From: Lachnospiraceae bacterium
Lineage (GTDB): Bacteria; Bacillota; Clostridia; Lachnospirales; Lachnospiraceae
Direction: 5' to 3'
DNA: 64,000 bases
NCBI GenBank assembly: GCA_003979345.1
Contig: RYVZ01000004.1
Span: 98,282-162,281, forward strand
The notes under the pieces were generated by a model that was not told the DNA's origin, did no database searches, and worked only from the letters and a program-made list of their open reading frames with translations. The stretch's first letter is position 1. Each line of letters opens with the position of its first letter. Positions 51,518-60,853 of this stretch are shown here, piece after piece. The position numbers were made by a program, and so were the translations under genes.

Positions 51518-53233
51518 TCACATTCCGGAAAAAAAGTCTATCTTTCTTGCGACTGCCTCCGCCACGCGCACACCGTCCATTGCCGCCGACACGATCCCTC
51601 CGGCGTAACCCGCTCCCTCTCCGCAAGGAAACAGATTAACCGCCGCAGGGCAGGCAAGCGTCTCATCCCTCAGGATTCTGACAGGAGAGGACGTTCTGCT
51701 CTCCACGCCTTCTACCAGCGTCCGGTCATCGTTATAGCCTGGGATCTTTTCGCCGAATGCCTCCATTCCCTCCACAAATGCTTCTGCCAGCTCTTTCGGA
51801 AGGATTTCAGATACCTTCGCATAGGTATAGCTTCCCTTGATACATGGTTCCCATTCGCCGCCTGCGGAATCCTCGACCAGATCAGCGCAGTACTCTTTCC
51901 CCCGCACATCTCCGTCTTCTCCGGTATCCCTGTTTCTGCCGCACACCTCCGCTTTATAATCCCCATAGCGTTCAATCGGGATGCTTCCGTTTCCGATTTT
52001 ATATGCTTTGTGTTCCAGATCACGCTGAAATACAATTCCAGAAAGCGGGCTGCCGTCTCCATAATCCTTTGGGTCCACTGTAACAATGACGGCACTGTTT
52101 GCGTTTTTTCCGTCCCGCCCCGAATAGCTCATTCCGTTTACGGCAAGCATACCGGATTCTGATGATGCATTGACAACATAACCGCCCGGACACATGCAGA
52201 AAGTATACACACCCCTGCCGCTCTTCGTCCGTGCTGTCAATTTATATGCAGCCGCTCCAAGCATACCTTCCTTTGCCGTCCCATACTGACTTTTATTGAT
52301 CAGCGCCTGCGGATGTTCCACACGCAGCCCGACCGCAAACGCCTTTGCCTCCATCGGGATATCCGCCTCATAAAGCATCTGCAGCGTGTCCCGTGCGCTG
52401 TGTCCGACAGCCAGCACGACAGCACCGCAGGGCATGCTGCGCTCTTTCCCGTCACTGACAACGGAAATATCCGTCACTTTTCCGTCTGTCATATGCAGTC
52501 CGTTCAGTTTTGTCCCAAAATGAATCTCTCCGCCATGTTCAAGGATCGCATTCCTCATATTTCGCACGATCGATACGAGCGCATCCGTGCCGATATGGGG
52601 CTTATGATCGTAACAGATTTCCCTGTCTGCCCCATGCATGCAGAAAATCCGAAGAACTTCCGCACATCTGCCGTCCTTGTCCTTGATCAGGGTATTCAGC
52701 TTTCCATCAGAAAACGTGCCCGCGCCTCCCTCACCAAACTGCACATTAGAATCAGGTTTCAGGATGCCTTCTTCCCAAAAACGCAATACATCTTCCGTCC
52801 GCTCTTCCACGGCCTTCCCACGCTCAAGCAGAACCGGACGATACCCGTGCAGCGCAAGTTCATATGCACAGAACAAACCAGCCGGTCCCATACCGGCAAT
52901 CACAGGACGGGACTGCATGCTCTGTCCGCATTTTCCCATATAGGGAAATTCGTAACTGACCCAAGGACTTTGCCGGCAATTGGCATTCCGGTTTTTCTTT
53001 AGAATCTGCGCTTCATGTTCTTCGGTTACGACAATGTCCACACTAAATATGTAAAAAATCTGCGGCTTCTTTCTCGCATCTATGGAGCGCCGTCTGATAA
53101 AAAGCGCCCTGACCTCATTCGGTTGAATTCGAAGGAGCGCGGCAGTCTTTTGAATCAGCAGCGCTTCATTCATACTGCCGTCCGGCATTGTCACCTGCTC
53201 CGGCACACATTTGATCTGATCAACCCGGATCAT
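51518..53233 (-). CDS. FAD-dependent oxidoreductase (COG2509-type)
   Basis: 571 residues. The N-terminal 110-residue region is a helical domain seen in this group. The dinucleotide-binding motif is VIAGMGPAGLFCAYELALHGYRPVLLERG, followed by FGEGGAGTFSDGKL and, near the C-terminus, LFPCGEGAGYAGGIVSAAMDGVRVAEA. It is an uncharacterised flavoprotein dehydrogenase common in anaerobes. It overlaps the end of the HI0933-type flavoprotein gene by 4 bases, so the two form an operon. Confidence 0.85.
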   Translation of the reverse strand: MIRVDQIKCVPEQVTMPDGSMNEALLIQKTAALLRIQPNEVRALFIRRRSIDARKKPQIFYIFSVDIVVTEEHEAQILKKNRNANCRQSPWVSYEFPYMGKCGQSMQSRPVIAGMGPAGLFCAYELALHGYRPVLLERGKAVEERTEDVLRFWEEGILKPDSNVQFGEGGAGTFSDGKLNTLIKDKDGRCAEVLRIFCMHGADREICYDHKPHIGTDALVSIVRNMRNAILEHGGEIHFGTKLNGLHMTDGKVTDISVVSDGKERSMPCGAVVLAVGHSARDTLQMLYEADIPMEAKAFAVGLRVEHPQALINKSQYGTAKEGMLGAAAYKLTARTKSGRGVYTFCMCPGGYVVNASSESGMLAVNGMSYSGRDGKNANSAVIVTVDPKDYGDGSPLSGIVFQRDLEHKAYKIGNGSIPIERYGDYKAEVCGRNRDTGEDGDVRGKEYCADLVEDSAGGEWEPCIKGSYTYAKVSEILPKELAEAFVEGMEAFGEKIPGYNDDRTLVEGVESRTSSPVRILRDETLACPAAVNLFPCGEGAGYAGGIVSAAMDGVRVAEAVARKIDFFSGM

Positions 53234-54474
53234 ACCGTTTTCCTCCCGTCACTTCCCGCAGCCGCTTTCCCAGCCGCATATCCACTCGACCACGCCCATT
53301 GCAGATTATATCCGCCGCAGATACCATCTACATCAAGTATCTCTCCCGCAAAAAACAACCCGCTGCACAGCCGCGATTCCAGATGTCCGTCCACTTCGTC
53401 AAGCAGAACGCCGCCGCTTGTGACCTGCGCATGATCCAATTTCCCATGCCCGGTTATCACGATCCTGCTGGAAAATAAAAGACGCGTCACCTGCTCAGCC
53501 AGACAATCTTCCCTTGTCTTATGCAGTATAAAATCTATGACCTTATCATTAACTATTCCGGTCAATCTTTTCTTTATGCAAATTTCTTCTTGTAAATCCC
53601 CGTTTTTGCCAGCGTCTCCCCGCGCAAGCATGCGCTCCACCAACTCACGGATCGTTTCCTGTTTCCTTTCGTTCAAAAAACAGATTTCGGCTTCCACGCA
53701 CTTTCCGTCAGCCAGGCTATGTACGGCGGTCCGGCTCAGTTCGAATACCGGTATTCCTGAAATCCCCTGTGCCGTAAACTGCAGTTCCCCGCACGCTTCA
53801 CCCGATAACATGCCTTCCACGAAAAGACGAAGCCGCGCTTTTGCGCGCACTCCGGAGAGCATCTGCCATTCCGGCTCACTTGTATAAAGAGGAACAAGTC
53901 CCGGAAGCGGCGTGGCAATTTGGTGCCCGAACCGCTTGGCAATCTCATATCCGCTTCCGTCCGAACCGGTCTGACGCTCGGATTTTCCACCGCATGCAAG
54001 GATCAGGCAGTCATACCTTTGACTTCCAATGACAAAATATCCCATATCCTTCTGATACTCCAGCAGCGGATAAACATCCGTGTCGTAATGGATCGATACG
54101 CCCGCGATCAGGCATTCCCGCACAAGGACATCCCGCACAGTGACCGCCTGCTCTGACTGTGGATAAACATATCCGTCCCGTTCATAGGTCAGCAGACCGA
54201 TCTCATGAAAAAACGCGAGCGTCTGCATTTCGTCAAATCCCGCAAGCACGGAACGGATCATATTTTCTCCGTCCTTACAGCCGCTGTGATAATACCGTGC
54301 GTCCATGCGTCTGTTTGTGAGATTACATTTCCCGTTACCGGTCATTAACAATTTTCTGCCTGCCTCACCGCGATGTTCATATACGGTGACCGATGCGCCC
54401 GCGCGAGCCGCCGTGATTGCCGCCATCATGCCTGCCGCACCGGCTCCGATGACCGCAATATTTTTTCTTTTCAT
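53230..54474 (-). CDS. HI0933/YhiN-type FAD oxidoreductase
   Basis: About 414 residues of the NAD(P)/FAD-dependent flavoprotein family. Landmarks: IAVIGAGAAGMMAAITAARAGASVTVYE, RKLLMTGNGKCNLTN (the family hallmark), LACGGKSERQTGSDGSGYEIAKRFGH and the C-terminal LFFAGEILDVDGICGGYNLQWAWSSG. Its substrate is unknown. The start is uncertain: ATG at 54474 or GTG at 54483, whose GGTGA ribosome binding site is somewhat better. It is followed directly by the COG2509-type gene. Confidence 0.88.
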   Translation of the reverse strand: MKRKNIAVIGAGAAGMMAAITAARAGASVTVYEHRGEAGRKLLMTGNGKCNLTNRRMDARYYHSGCKDGENMIRSVLAGFDEMQTLAFFHEIGLLTYERDGYVYPQSEQAVTVRDVLVRECLIAGVSIHYDTDVYPLLEYQKDMGYFVIGSQRYDCLILACGGKSERQTGSDGSGYEIAKRFGHQIATPLPGLVPLYTSEPEWQMLSGVRAKARLRLFVEGMLSGEACGELQFTAQGISGIPVFELSRTAVHSLADGKCVEAEICFLNERKQETIRELVERMLARGDAGKNGDLQEEICIKKRLTGIVNDKVIDFILHKTREDCLAEQVTRLLFSSRIVITGHGKLDHAQVTSGGVLLDEVDGHLESRLCSGLFFAGEILDVDGICGGYNLQWAWSSGYAAGKAAAGSDGRKTV

Positions 54475-54530
54475 TCTTTTCACACTAATCACCATGCATA
54501 TCGCAAGCAAAGCCTGCGATACTGCTTAAT

Positions 54531-54592
54531 ATAGAAAATTGAAAAATCTTTGATTTATAGAATTAAAAATTTTTAATTTTTCAATTTTCTAT
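54531..54592 (-). terminator. Long AT-rich inverted repeat after the BofC-like gene
   Basis: ATAGAAAATTGAAAAAT (54531-54547) is perfectly complementary to ATTTTTCAATTTTCTAT (54576-54592), with a smaller palindrome AATTAAAAATTTTTAATT in the loop. It begins at the stop codon of the gene at 54592-55323. A terminator role is plausible, but 17 bp of almost pure A/T is unusual. Confidence 0.5.
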
Positions 54593-55323
54593 TAGCTGCT
54601 GTATGATTCCAGAAAACCGTACAGCTCCTCCTCTGTCTCTATCATCTTGATCTGCCGGATCTCCCGCTGCAGACGTGCAGGCAGATCATCTATCTCAATT
54701 CCTGTCTCGCAGAACAGCGTTCCCATATTGCGGTAATAGACCACAACAAATCCCTGTTCTTCCGTCAGATAATAGCAGTCCTTTTCAGGTTCAATATAAA
54801 AGCTCTTTCGTACCATGACCCGCTCGGATGAAAAACTCACAAGCCGCATATCTGTAAGACCGCGCTCTACATCCTTTAGGGACGGCGACTCTAAATACAG
54901 GGCAATGGCAGCCTCCAGCTCCTGTCTGTTCATTCCAATATATTGTGCCGGGACACGTTCCGTCACGACAGAGACCTTCTGCGTATGACGGTCATATTCC
55001 TCAATTTCATAAACAGTCGTTTTCGTGACCACATGTTCCGATGCCTCTGTATGAACTGCCTGAACATTCCCGTCTTCCACCGCCTGTATGCTCTCTGTCT
55101 GATCCATAAAAAGATTCTGATCCCCGGATATTTGAGGCGTCGGCAGTGCATAAGCCCGCGTAGATTGATTTGCCTCAAGCTCCTCCTGATTTTCATATAC
55201 CTGCGGCAGCCTGTCCCCGATATCCTTCACATTCAGCACAAATCGGTCAAATAAGTAAACAGCGAGCAATCCCGTTATGATGCATACGGTCACAAAAATG
55301 CCGATCCTATACAAATTCTTCAT
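54592..55323 (-). CDS. Membrane-anchored protein, BofC-like C-terminus (tentative)
   Basis: 243 residues. One N-terminal membrane helix (about 6-27) is followed by an extracytoplasmic region. The C-terminal 60 residues (FVVVYYRNMGTLFCETGIEIDDLP...) resemble the BofC C-terminal domain in layout (a YxxVY strand, then IEIDDLPxxxQxxI). BofC in Bacillus controls sigma-K activation during sporulation; the same assignment here is inference. It precedes a SpoVB-like gene region. The remaining 150 residues match nothing I know. Confidence 0.5.
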   Translation of the reverse strand: MKNLYRIGIFVTVCIITGLLAVYLFDRFVLNVKDIGDRLPQVYENQEELEANQSTRAYALPTPQISGDQNLFMDQTESIQAVEDGNVQAVHTEASEHVVTKTTVYEIEEYDRHTQKVSVVTERVPAQYIGMNRQELEAAIALYLESPSLKDVERGLTDMRLVSFSSERVMVRKSFYIEPEKDCYYLTEEQGFVVVYYRNMGTLFCETGIEIDDLPARLQREIRQIKMIETEEELYGFLESYSS

Positions 55324-55375
55324 AAGAAACTCCTTTTTGCATAGTATCGGCAGTTCTTTTTTTCTTATTCCTGTT

Positions 55376-56986
55376 TTAATACAGCATTCTCATAATGAAT
55401 TCACCGCCCGGGATCCTTGAAATTTCCTTTCTCGTAAGTCCGCGCAAAAAAATGATCAGCACCAGATATACGATCATAAATAACACACCTCCGATCAGCA
55501 GCGTCATCAGACTTCCCAGGGAACTGCCGGCCAGCCTCACAACAAGAAAACCAACAAGCCCGCCTCCTGCCGCACTGACAAGCGGTTTTGAGATGTTCAG
55601 AATATGGTACCTGTAATTAAGCTGCATGGAAACGACAAATCCATATGCAGCCGCCATGACAAGCGAAGAAGCCAGCCATGCAATTCCGAGTCCCATATAA
55701 TGAGCATCACCGGATTTTACAAAAATTTCTAACGCGATCAGATGTGTCAGAAAGCCCGCCGCATGAATCGCAAGGATATAGAGCTGTTTTTCCAGTCCAA
55801 GAAGGACCTGCATCAGTACAAATCCAAAGCCAAAGAAAAAAATGGAAAAAGCTCCCGCACTGAGTGCTCCCGCGCAGAGCCTGCCTTGTTCACCATAGAC
55901 AAAGCCAAGCAGAGGCTCAGAAAACACCAATACAAATACAGCCATCGGAAAACATACCAGACAAAACCGCCGCATCTTTGCCTGTATGGTATCGCGTACA
56001 AACTTTCTCTCATCTCTTGCAAGCGCGCGTTTATAGCTGTACCATGTCCCCCTCACATACAGGCAGATCGCGGCAGCCGGCAATGCCAAAAACGGAAGCG
56101 CTGCGCCTGCGTAGATACTCCATATCCCGGCAATGGTGTTTTCCGGCACCGCAGCCGCTTTCATTTTGCTCACTAAAACACGTTCCCCCAATAGCAGGCA
56201 GAGCGGCAAAAGCATGCTGTTCAAATAGTGCAGCGTGGAGGAAATATACAGATACCGGGTATAAACCGCGTCCGGCTCATATCTGCTCTGCGTGTCTTTG
56301 ATCAGGATTCTCTTCATAGATACCTTCATCTGCAGATAAAGAAAGAAATAGATCAGCATGCACAAAAACGTGGCAACACTGACCGCGAGTGCACAGCCCT
56401 GCGCTCCATAAATTCCGGCGAAAGCATCCTGTTTTAAGAGTGCTCCGACTGACTGCCCCTTTCGATACAAAAATCCGGACATGACAATACACAAAAGCGT
56501 GACAAGCAGTTCGGTACCAAGACGGACGATCGAATCGTTGATATGCTCACCCATCCCTTTCAGGTACGAGGAAAACGAAGCCGAAACCGTCGCAAAGCAA
56601 AATGCCGGAGCCAGATAGCGCAGCACCTTCTCTGCCTGAGTAAACCCAAGCAGTTTCCCTGCAAGTACCGGAGCCAGCAAAAAGACGATCAGCGCTGCAA
56701 GCAGTCCCGCAGCCAACGATAAAAACATTGCAATATCAAACGCCTGCTCTGCATCCTGATACTGTTCACGTTTGACTTTGGCATTCATCAGTTTGGTAAG
56801 ATTTCCGGAAAAGATTTCCCGTACAAAATAGTCATAAAGAAAAAACAGCAAATACCCTGCCGCAAACATCCCTGCGCCCAGATCGCCGATCGCATGATGG
56901 ATTGGAACCAGTCGAAACAGGATCACGACATAGGTAACCGTCAGCATAAAATTTACGCTTCTCTTTTGTTTTTTCAGATCCATCAT
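55376..56986 (-). CDS. SpoVB-like lipid/polysaccharide flippase
   Basis: 536 residues with about 14 membrane segments. It fits the MOP (MATE/MurJ/Wzx) superfamily, with the polysaccharide-biosynthesis N-terminal block AIGDLGAGMFAAGYLLFFLYDYF and RLGTELLVTLLC, and resembles SpoVB used in cortex synthesis. It may flip a lipid-linked precursor. It follows ybeY directly (3 bases between the genes). A definite substrate cannot be assigned. Confidence 0.8.
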   Translation of the reverse strand: MMDLKKQKRSVNFMLTVTYVVILFRLVPIHHAIGDLGAGMFAAGYLLFFLYDYFVREIFSGNLTKLMNAKVKREQYQDAEQAFDIAMFLSLAAGLLAALIVFLLAPVLAGKLLGFTQAEKVLRYLAPAFCFATVSASFSSYLKGMGEHINDSIVRLGTELLVTLLCIVMSGFLYRKGQSVGALLKQDAFAGIYGAQGCALAVSVATFLCMLIYFFLYLQMKVSMKRILIKDTQSRYEPDAVYTRYLYISSTLHYLNSMLLPLCLLLGERVLVSKMKAAAVPENTIAGIWSIYAGAALPFLALPAAAICLYVRGTWYSYKRALARDERKFVRDTIQAKMRRFCLVCFPMAVFVLVFSEPLLGFVYGEQGRLCAGALSAGAFSIFFFGFGFVLMQVLLGLEKQLYILAIHAAGFLTHLIALEIFVKSGDAHYMGLGIAWLASSLVMAAAYGFVVSMQLNYRYHILNISKPLVSAAGGGLVGFLVVRLAGSSLGSLMTLLIGGVLFMIVYLVLIIFLRGLTRKEISRIPGGEFIMRMLY

Positions 56987-56989
56987 GCG

Positions 56990-57499
56990 CTACTTTTCCT
57001 CTTCTCTTGTGATGTGAAGCGCATTAAGCGCCTGTTCCTGTTTCTGCTCCATAACGCCTGCTTCCTCCTGCTCCATATGATCATAACCGCATAAGTGAAG
57101 CATGGAATGCGCGATCAGGAATGCAAATTCCCGTTTTACGCTATGTCCGTATTCCCGTGCCTGCGAAAAGACATGTTCGCCTGAAATAACAATATCCCCC
57201 AGATTCAGCACACCCGTATCCGGCTCAAAATGGTCCGCAAACAATTCCTCGACGTTCGAAAAGTCGCCCGGCGCATCAAAGCTGATGTTCGGAAAGGATA
57301 ATACATCCGTCGGTCTGTCTATATGGCGGAATTTCCGGTTCATTTCATGAATTCCGGCATCATCCGTAATGAGCAGGCTGACCGAAGCTTCATAGGGGCA
57401 CCCTTCGCTTTCTAATATGTAAGCCGCAGTCTGTTCTCCGATTTCCTCTGCCGAAAACGGAAAATCATATACCGCATCCTGATCAACGTAAAAAATCAT
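56990..57499 (-). CDS. ybeY: Endoribonuclease YbeY
   Basis: 169 residues with the metal-binding HSMLHLCGYDH (H-x3-H-x5-H), the diagnostic YbeY motif. It is required for 16S rRNA 3'-end maturation and ribosome quality control. It overlaps the preceding PgpH-like gene by 17 bases. The YqfC-YqfD-PhoH-PgpH-YbeY order matches the Bacillus yqf cluster. Confidence 0.95.
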   Translation of the reverse strand: MIFYVDQDAVYDFPFSAEEIGEQTAAYILESEGCPYEASVSLLITDDAGIHEMNRKFRHIDRPTDVLSFPNISFDAPGDFSNVEELFADHFEPDTGVLNLGDIVISGEHVFSQAREYGHSVKREFAFLIAHSMLHLCGYDHMEQEEAGVMEQKQEQALNALHITREEEK

Positions 57500-58718
57500 A
57501 ATACAGATTTTCCTCCACCAGTATCTTTTTCATCAATGTCATATCTTCCATTGTAATATCGCACTCCCAAAAGCGTCCCCTTGCCATCTGTTTATGAAAG
57601 AGATTCTCGATCAGCTCCTTATAATTGACCTTTGCCTTTGGATCCTCCGCAAACAGTTCCATCAGCGTATCTACGACCAACGCCGACATAAACAGTACCG
57701 CGGTCTCTTTATGCCTGAATCTGCCGTTTTTCTTATATTCAATCAAAATCTCACAGACTTCCGGCGGAAATTTGTACTCCACGCGCAGGACTGCCATCAG
57801 GTTTTCTTTGGTATTCTCTCCCAAAAGAACTCCGGCTTCATGGTAAAATCCTGCGGCACGCACGATATCCGTATTGACCTGCGTCCGCGATGCGATCTTA
57901 TTGCACAGATACGCAGTGTGGATCGCATGATAATAATACTGCATGCCTTTCTCTTTGATGCGCGTCATCAGATCGTATTCCGGATCATTGATCTCGACAT
58001 AACGGTTTTTTTCCCGCGTCACGACTCTCGTATTGATATACCATAAAAGCATCAGCATCAGCACAACGTTCAGGAAGAGGCTGATAATGGGAATGACAAA
58101 CATTTCAAAAGAAAGATTGCTGTTGCGGACAATAATCGTATTCGCACACATGCTTGTCACATATACCAGACATGACAGAATGATCGGTATCTCCACGCGA
58201 AAACTGTCATCCAGCACAGAAAACAAGGTGACTACACAGAGTCCGCAGACAAAATACATGACAAAAACAGGTACGGGAGCAGCACCAAGCAGGCAGGATG
58301 CAGTAAGAAGCGTTGTAAATGACACCATACCGATCATGGCATTGCTAAACAACGTCAATGCGACCGCAACACTCAAAAACGGCCATCCCATCTGCGTAAA
58401 CATCGGAAACAGGCAGGACAACCCAAACAATGGCAGAAATACTACCGTAAAACGGTTCGGATGCATGTCATTATCATAGAGGTAATCTTTGACGATGCGG
58501 CTTCTTGCCTTAACAAACTGGATCAGCAGCAAAAGCAATCCCATCAGAACGCCTGTCCTGATCTGTTCTGCAGTCTCCAGTTTATACAGGATCACGCCTG
58601 CCGCGGTCATTCCGCCAGGAAAAATGACTTCAGCGGCGCCGCGCAGCAGAGCCGCGGCCTTTTTCCCCGTATGCTTTTCCTTTTGTCCGATGCTGTTCTT
58701 TTTCTTCATAGGTTTCAT
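57483..58718 (-). CDS. PgpH/YqfF-like membrane protein with altered HD domain
   Basis: 411 residues. Six or seven membrane helices (about 35-225) are followed by a cytoplasmic HD-like domain (about 245-390). The position between phoH and ybeY is that of the c-di-AMP phosphodiesterase PgpH (YqfF), but the large extracellular 7TM-HD-extracellular domain of that family (normally about 250 residues) is missing. The HD motif reads YYHAIHT...AAGFYHEAGVLL, so the metal-binding pair is HE instead of HD and the later family histidines are not obvious. Loss of hydrolase activity or a changed substrate is possible. The gene overlaps phoH by 89 bases. Confidence 0.75.
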   Translation of the reverse strand: MKPMKKKNSIGQKEKHTGKKAAALLRGAAEVIFPGGMTAAGVILYKLETAEQIRTGVLMGLLLLLIQFVKARSRIVKDYLYDNDMHPNRFTVVFLPLFGLSCLFPMFTQMGWPFLSVAVALTLFSNAMIGMVSFTTLLTASCLLGAAPVPVFVMYFVCGLCVVTLFSVLDDSFRVEIPIILSCLVYVTSMCANTIIVRNSNLSFEMFVIPIISLFLNVVLMLMLLWYINTRVVTREKNRYVEINDPEYDLMTRIKEKGMQYYYHAIHTAYLCNKIASRTQVNTDIVRAAGFYHEAGVLLGENTKENLMAVLRVEYKFPPEVCEILIEYKKNGRFRHKETAVLFMSALVVDTLMELFAEDPKAKVNYKELIENLFHKQMARGRFWECDITMEDMTLMKKILVEENLYYDFLR

Positions 58719-59652
58719 AAGCCTTTACGATTTTCTGTACAAGCGGGTGTCTGACAACATCCTTGCTCGTCAGTTTACAAAATGCGATCTCATCCACGCC
58801 GCGCAGGACACTCACTGCGACATCCAGACCTGATTCTGCTCCCGGCGATAGATCCTTCTGCGACTGGTCGCCCGTAATGACGACCTTTGACCCGAATCCG
58901 ATCCTCGTCAAAAACATTTTCATCTGCGCCGGCGTCGTATTCTGCGCCTCATCCAGTATGATATAGGCATTATCCAGCGTTCTGCCGCGCATATAGGCAA
59001 GCGGCGCGACTTCGATCAGACCTTTTTCCGTATTTTTCACGAAACTTTCCGCTCCCATGATCTGATACAGCGCATCATAGAGCGGGCGCAGATACGGATC
59101 GACCTTGCTCTGCAGATCGCCCGGAAGAAATCCAAGTTTCTCTCCTGCTTCGATCGCGGGTCTGGTTAAGATGATCCGTCCGACCTCCTCATTCTTAAAC
59201 GCTGTGATCGCCATTGCCATCGCAAGATAGGTCTTCCCTGTTCCTGCCGGTCCCGTTCCGAATACAATCATGTGATCGCGGATCGCATCAACATACCGCT
59301 TCTGTCCAAGCGTTTTGGGTTTGACGGGTTTTCCGTTTACAGTGTGGCAGATACGGTCGGAATCAATTTCCAGTATTCCGTCGTCCTCCCCGTCCCTGCT
59401 CATATCGAGCGCATAGTTTACATTTTGTTCTTCTATCATATTTCCCCTTCTTGAAAGCTCCATCAGGCGCTCCAAAATGCCGCGTGCTTTCACTGCCTGT
59501 TTTTCCTCTCCGGTAACCCGTACGACGCCGTCGCGGCAGATGATATCGACTGAAAGCTCCCGCTCCAGCTTTCTTACATAAGAATCATTCATGCCGAATA
59601 CATTCTGCATATCGTGCGCGTCCGCACTTAAGTCAATCGTTGTTTTCTCCAT
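58630..59652 (-). CDS. phoH: PhoH-like ATPase
   Basis: 340 residues. An N-terminal KH-like region precedes the P-loop GPAGTGKTYLAMAMA and the DExx-type YIILDEAQNTTPAQMKMFLTRIG, typical of PhoH/YlaK NTPases. A possible RNA helicase/endonuclease role is suggested by the family but unproven. The C-terminal tail (EKEQHRTKGKAYGEKGRGSAARRR) is basic and is encoded in the 89-base overlap with the PgpH-like gene. It overlaps yqfD by 20 bases. Confidence 0.92.
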   Translation of the reverse strand: MEKTTIDLSADAHDMQNVFGMNDSYVRKLERELSVDIICRDGVVRVTGEEKQAVKARGILERLMELSRRGNMIEEQNVNYALDMSRDGEDDGILEIDSDRICHTVNGKPVKPKTLGQKRYVDAIRDHMIVFGTGPAGTGKTYLAMAMAITAFKNEEVGRIILTRPAIEAGEKLGFLPGDLQSKVDPYLRPLYDALYQIMGAESFVKNTEKGLIEVAPLAYMRGRTLDNAYIILDEAQNTTPAQMKMFLTRIGFGSKVVITGDQSQKDLSPGAESGLDVAVSVLRGVDEIAFCKLTSKDVVRHPLVQKIVKAYETYEEKEQHRTKGKAYGEKGRGSAARRR

Positions 59653-60853
59653 CCTGTGTCAACTCCACCGTTGTCGGGCAGCTTATGCCGATCAGTCTCC
59701 TCATCGTAATATCTGCCATAATCTCCATACTCATTCCATTCTTTATTATTTTAACATCTTTCGCAATAATTTGTACCCCTTTTTCTGATAATTCGCTTAA
59801 ATATTTTTCAAGACCGGACATCAGCAGCGTCTGGGCCTCCTGTTTTGTATAATAGGAAAGCTCCCATTCATAGGCACTCTGCTTTGTGATCTGTGCAAAA
59901 AAAGGCAGCTGCAGGTATCGGAATAAACGAAGCTGATAGCTTTTGGACTGGCTCTCGACGCCCTGCGCAGAGATTCCGTCTCCAAATACAAATCGCGTAT
60001 CAAACGCGCCGAGACTTATGATCGTTGCCTCCTGCCCCGTATATACTTTTTTTTCATAGGAAAGCGGAAGCGTATCTGTATAGTGCTGCATCGTCTCCAC
60101 AAGAATATCCGCCTGAGCGTGATAGTATTGATATCCGCTGACCAACTGGTTCTCGTCGTAAACAGGAACCGCACCGCAGACTAAAATATCCCCCACATTG
60201 ACCGTATCCCCTATTTTCACATAGGGAACCCCCTCTTTCACGACCATGGATACGATCACACCTTCCACATCTGACACAATATCGGTGCGGTCGTCATAGC
60301 GCTGTGACACTTCCGTGTATTCACGTTCCCTGATCCGTATGATCAGCGTCGTTCCTCTTTGCAAAACGCTCGCCCATGTGATTTCCGGAAATTGCTCCCG
60401 AAGTCCCTGCTCTAATGCCTCATAATCAAGCTCCTTCGTCTTTGTGCCGATCGTGACCCCCTGACTCTCCAGATAATCCACGATCTGTTCATCCGTGATC
60501 CGTTTGTTCCCCTCGAACTGGAACGCCCAGACCGAACGCATCATAAAAAATATAAATATAAACCCGAGCAGCGCTCCAATCACAAATACCTTGCGCCTTC
60601 TTATTTTTTTCAACAAAAAAGGCAGCCCGTTCTTTGCTTTCACGGCCACCTTAACGCCGGTCTTCCGGATGGCGCTCTTACTCTCCAAAAAATCCTCTCT
60701 GTTCATGCACATGGTGATGACGTCGTTCTCTTTATCCGACTGAACATCCCAGACCGGAAAATGCCTGGCCCGGCACATGTTCAGATAACGTTCCTTCGCG
60801 TCGCCTTTGACATCGATGCGCACTGTTGCCCTCATCCGCTCCAAACCGTTCAT
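59633..60853 (-). CDS. yqfD: Sporulation protein YqfD
   Basis: 406 residues with one membrane segment (about 90-112, KVFVIGALLGFIFIFFMMRSVWAF) after a cytoplasmic domain, and a large extracytoplasmic part that includes VGDILVCGAVPVYDENQLVSGYQYYHAQADIL, a known YqfD block. YqfD is required for efficient engulfment or spore formation in Bacillus. It overlaps yqfC by 4 bases and phoH by 20. Its presence supports a spore former. Confidence 0.9.
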   Translation of the reverse strand: MNGLERMRATVRIDVKGDAKERYLNMCRARHFPVWDVQSDKENDVITMCMNREDFLESKSAIRKTGVKVAVKAKNGLPFLLKKIRRRKVFVIGALLGFIFIFFMMRSVWAFQFEGNKRITDEQIVDYLESQGVTIGTKTKELDYEALEQGLREQFPEITWASVLQRGTTLIIRIREREYTEVSQRYDDRTDIVSDVEGVIVSMVVKEGVPYVKIGDTVNVGDILVCGAVPVYDENQLVSGYQYYHAQADILVETMQHYTDTLPLSYEKKVYTGQEATIISLGAFDTRFVFGDGISAQGVESQSKSYQLRLFRYLQLPFFAQITKQSAYEWELSYYTKQEAQTLLMSGLEKYLSELSEKGVQIIAKDVKIIKNGMSMEIMADITMRRLIGISCPTTVELTQDGENND

